From NCBI GenBank assembly GCA_032622095.1, contig CP136065.1:39623503-39687502 (forward strand): DNA of 64,000 nt, in the 5' to 3' direction. Both the position numbers and the translations under genes were made by a program. The notes below the pieces were generated by a model. It ran no database searches. It had not been told where the DNA came from and worked only from the letters and a program-made list of their open reading frames with translations. Below, in pieces: positions 63,616 to 64,000 of this stretch; position 1 is the first letter of the stretch; each line of letters starts with the position of its first letter. The stretch is from Siphonodentalium dalli (lineage: Eukaryota; Mollusca; Scaphopoda; Gadilida; Siphonodentaliidae).

Positions 63616-64000
63616 ACACTGGTGTAAATAGGGTTCGGAGTGACATCTAGCGGATGCGGGAGCAAGATATAGGAGCGAATAAAATAGACACTGCGCCCCG
63701 ATTAGTCAATAGCCTTGTGTGCTTTTCGCATAAAACAATCATCACACCTCTTCCCTATGATTTCCCATTGGTAAAATAACCATTGACACAGGAATTAACC
63801 CTTTGTAGTAAAGTTTGAATTTTTTGGTGTGGTCTAAAATATGACAGTATTTTTTAATGCGGTTCTGACACTAGTTACGAAAACACAAGATTTAAAGGTG
63901 AATTCCCTGGTAGGGAGACAATATTTTTTTTTTTTTTAAGTTTCCCAAAATGTCAATTTTTCAGATTTAAAGAAAATTTTGGACCCAACATTTATATTGC
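63616..64000. mobile_element. Second copy of the TTACACTGG element, cut by the window edge
   Basis: Begins TTACACTGGTGTAAAT, and runs as the reverse complement of 56283-56672 (GGTTCGGAGTGACATCTAGC, CACACCTCTTCCCTATG, AATTAACCCTTTGTAGT, GGACCCAACATTTATATTGC). The window ends inside it. Confidence 0.82.

Noticed and set aside
56283-64000. Large transposon bounded by 390-bp inverted repeats (56283-56672 and 63616-64000)
   Set aside because: Both are copies of the same small TTACACTGG element in opposite orientation. The DNA between them is a mix of unrelated repeats, so no single element is implied.
1-64000. tRNA, rRNA or other structural RNA genes
   Set aside because: No A-box/B-box pair with a cloverleaf and no rRNA-like segment were found by eye; a covariance-model scan would be needed to be certain.

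Overview
The window looks like AT-rich, repeat-dense animal nuclear DNA, most likely from a marine invertebrate. The reasons are spliced coding exons with GT/AG borders, very long introns, eukaryotic DNA transposons with clean target-site duplications, and decayed non-LTR retrotransposons. The species cannot be named from the sequence. There are no bacterial operons, ribosome binding sites or CRISPR loci.

One host gene can be read with confidence: a three-exon, plus-strand NADAR-domain gene (YbiA-like N-glycosidase family) at 33047-47156. Its three exons join in frame across a phase-1 intron of about 11.8 kb and a phase-0 intron of about 1.6 kb. They give an apparently intact 231-residue protein (225 from the second ATG) with a nuclear-localisation-like N terminus and all the landmark NADAR motifs.

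Almost everything else is mobile or repetitive. 1-5250 holds two broken YqaJ-type nuclease genes of the kind carried by eukaryotic DNA transposons. 5.3-12.4 kb holds piggyBac-like TTAA elements, a hAT element and palindromic MITEs. 16.2-23.4 kb is a nest of hAT elements with perfect 8-bp duplications and elements with CTCTAGTG termini, one of which carries a 169-codon reading frame. 25.8-32.6 kb holds two decayed non-LTR reverse transcriptases and a diverged tandem-repeat field. 49.5-57.5 kb is deeply nested: long-inverted-repeat (Mutator-like) elements contain other elements that contain hAT copies, beside Kolobok-like TTAA MITEs. 59.6-60.2 kb is another retrotransposon tail. 61028-63580 is a 73-unit, 35-bp minisatellite that kept its phase exactly over 72 periods.

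Long near-perfect palindromes recur throughout. Two families are multicopy, and at least six further palindromes appear once each. Low-confidence candidate exons on the minus strand (12702-12802, 24362-24657, 48222-48442) may belong to host genes that could not be identified.
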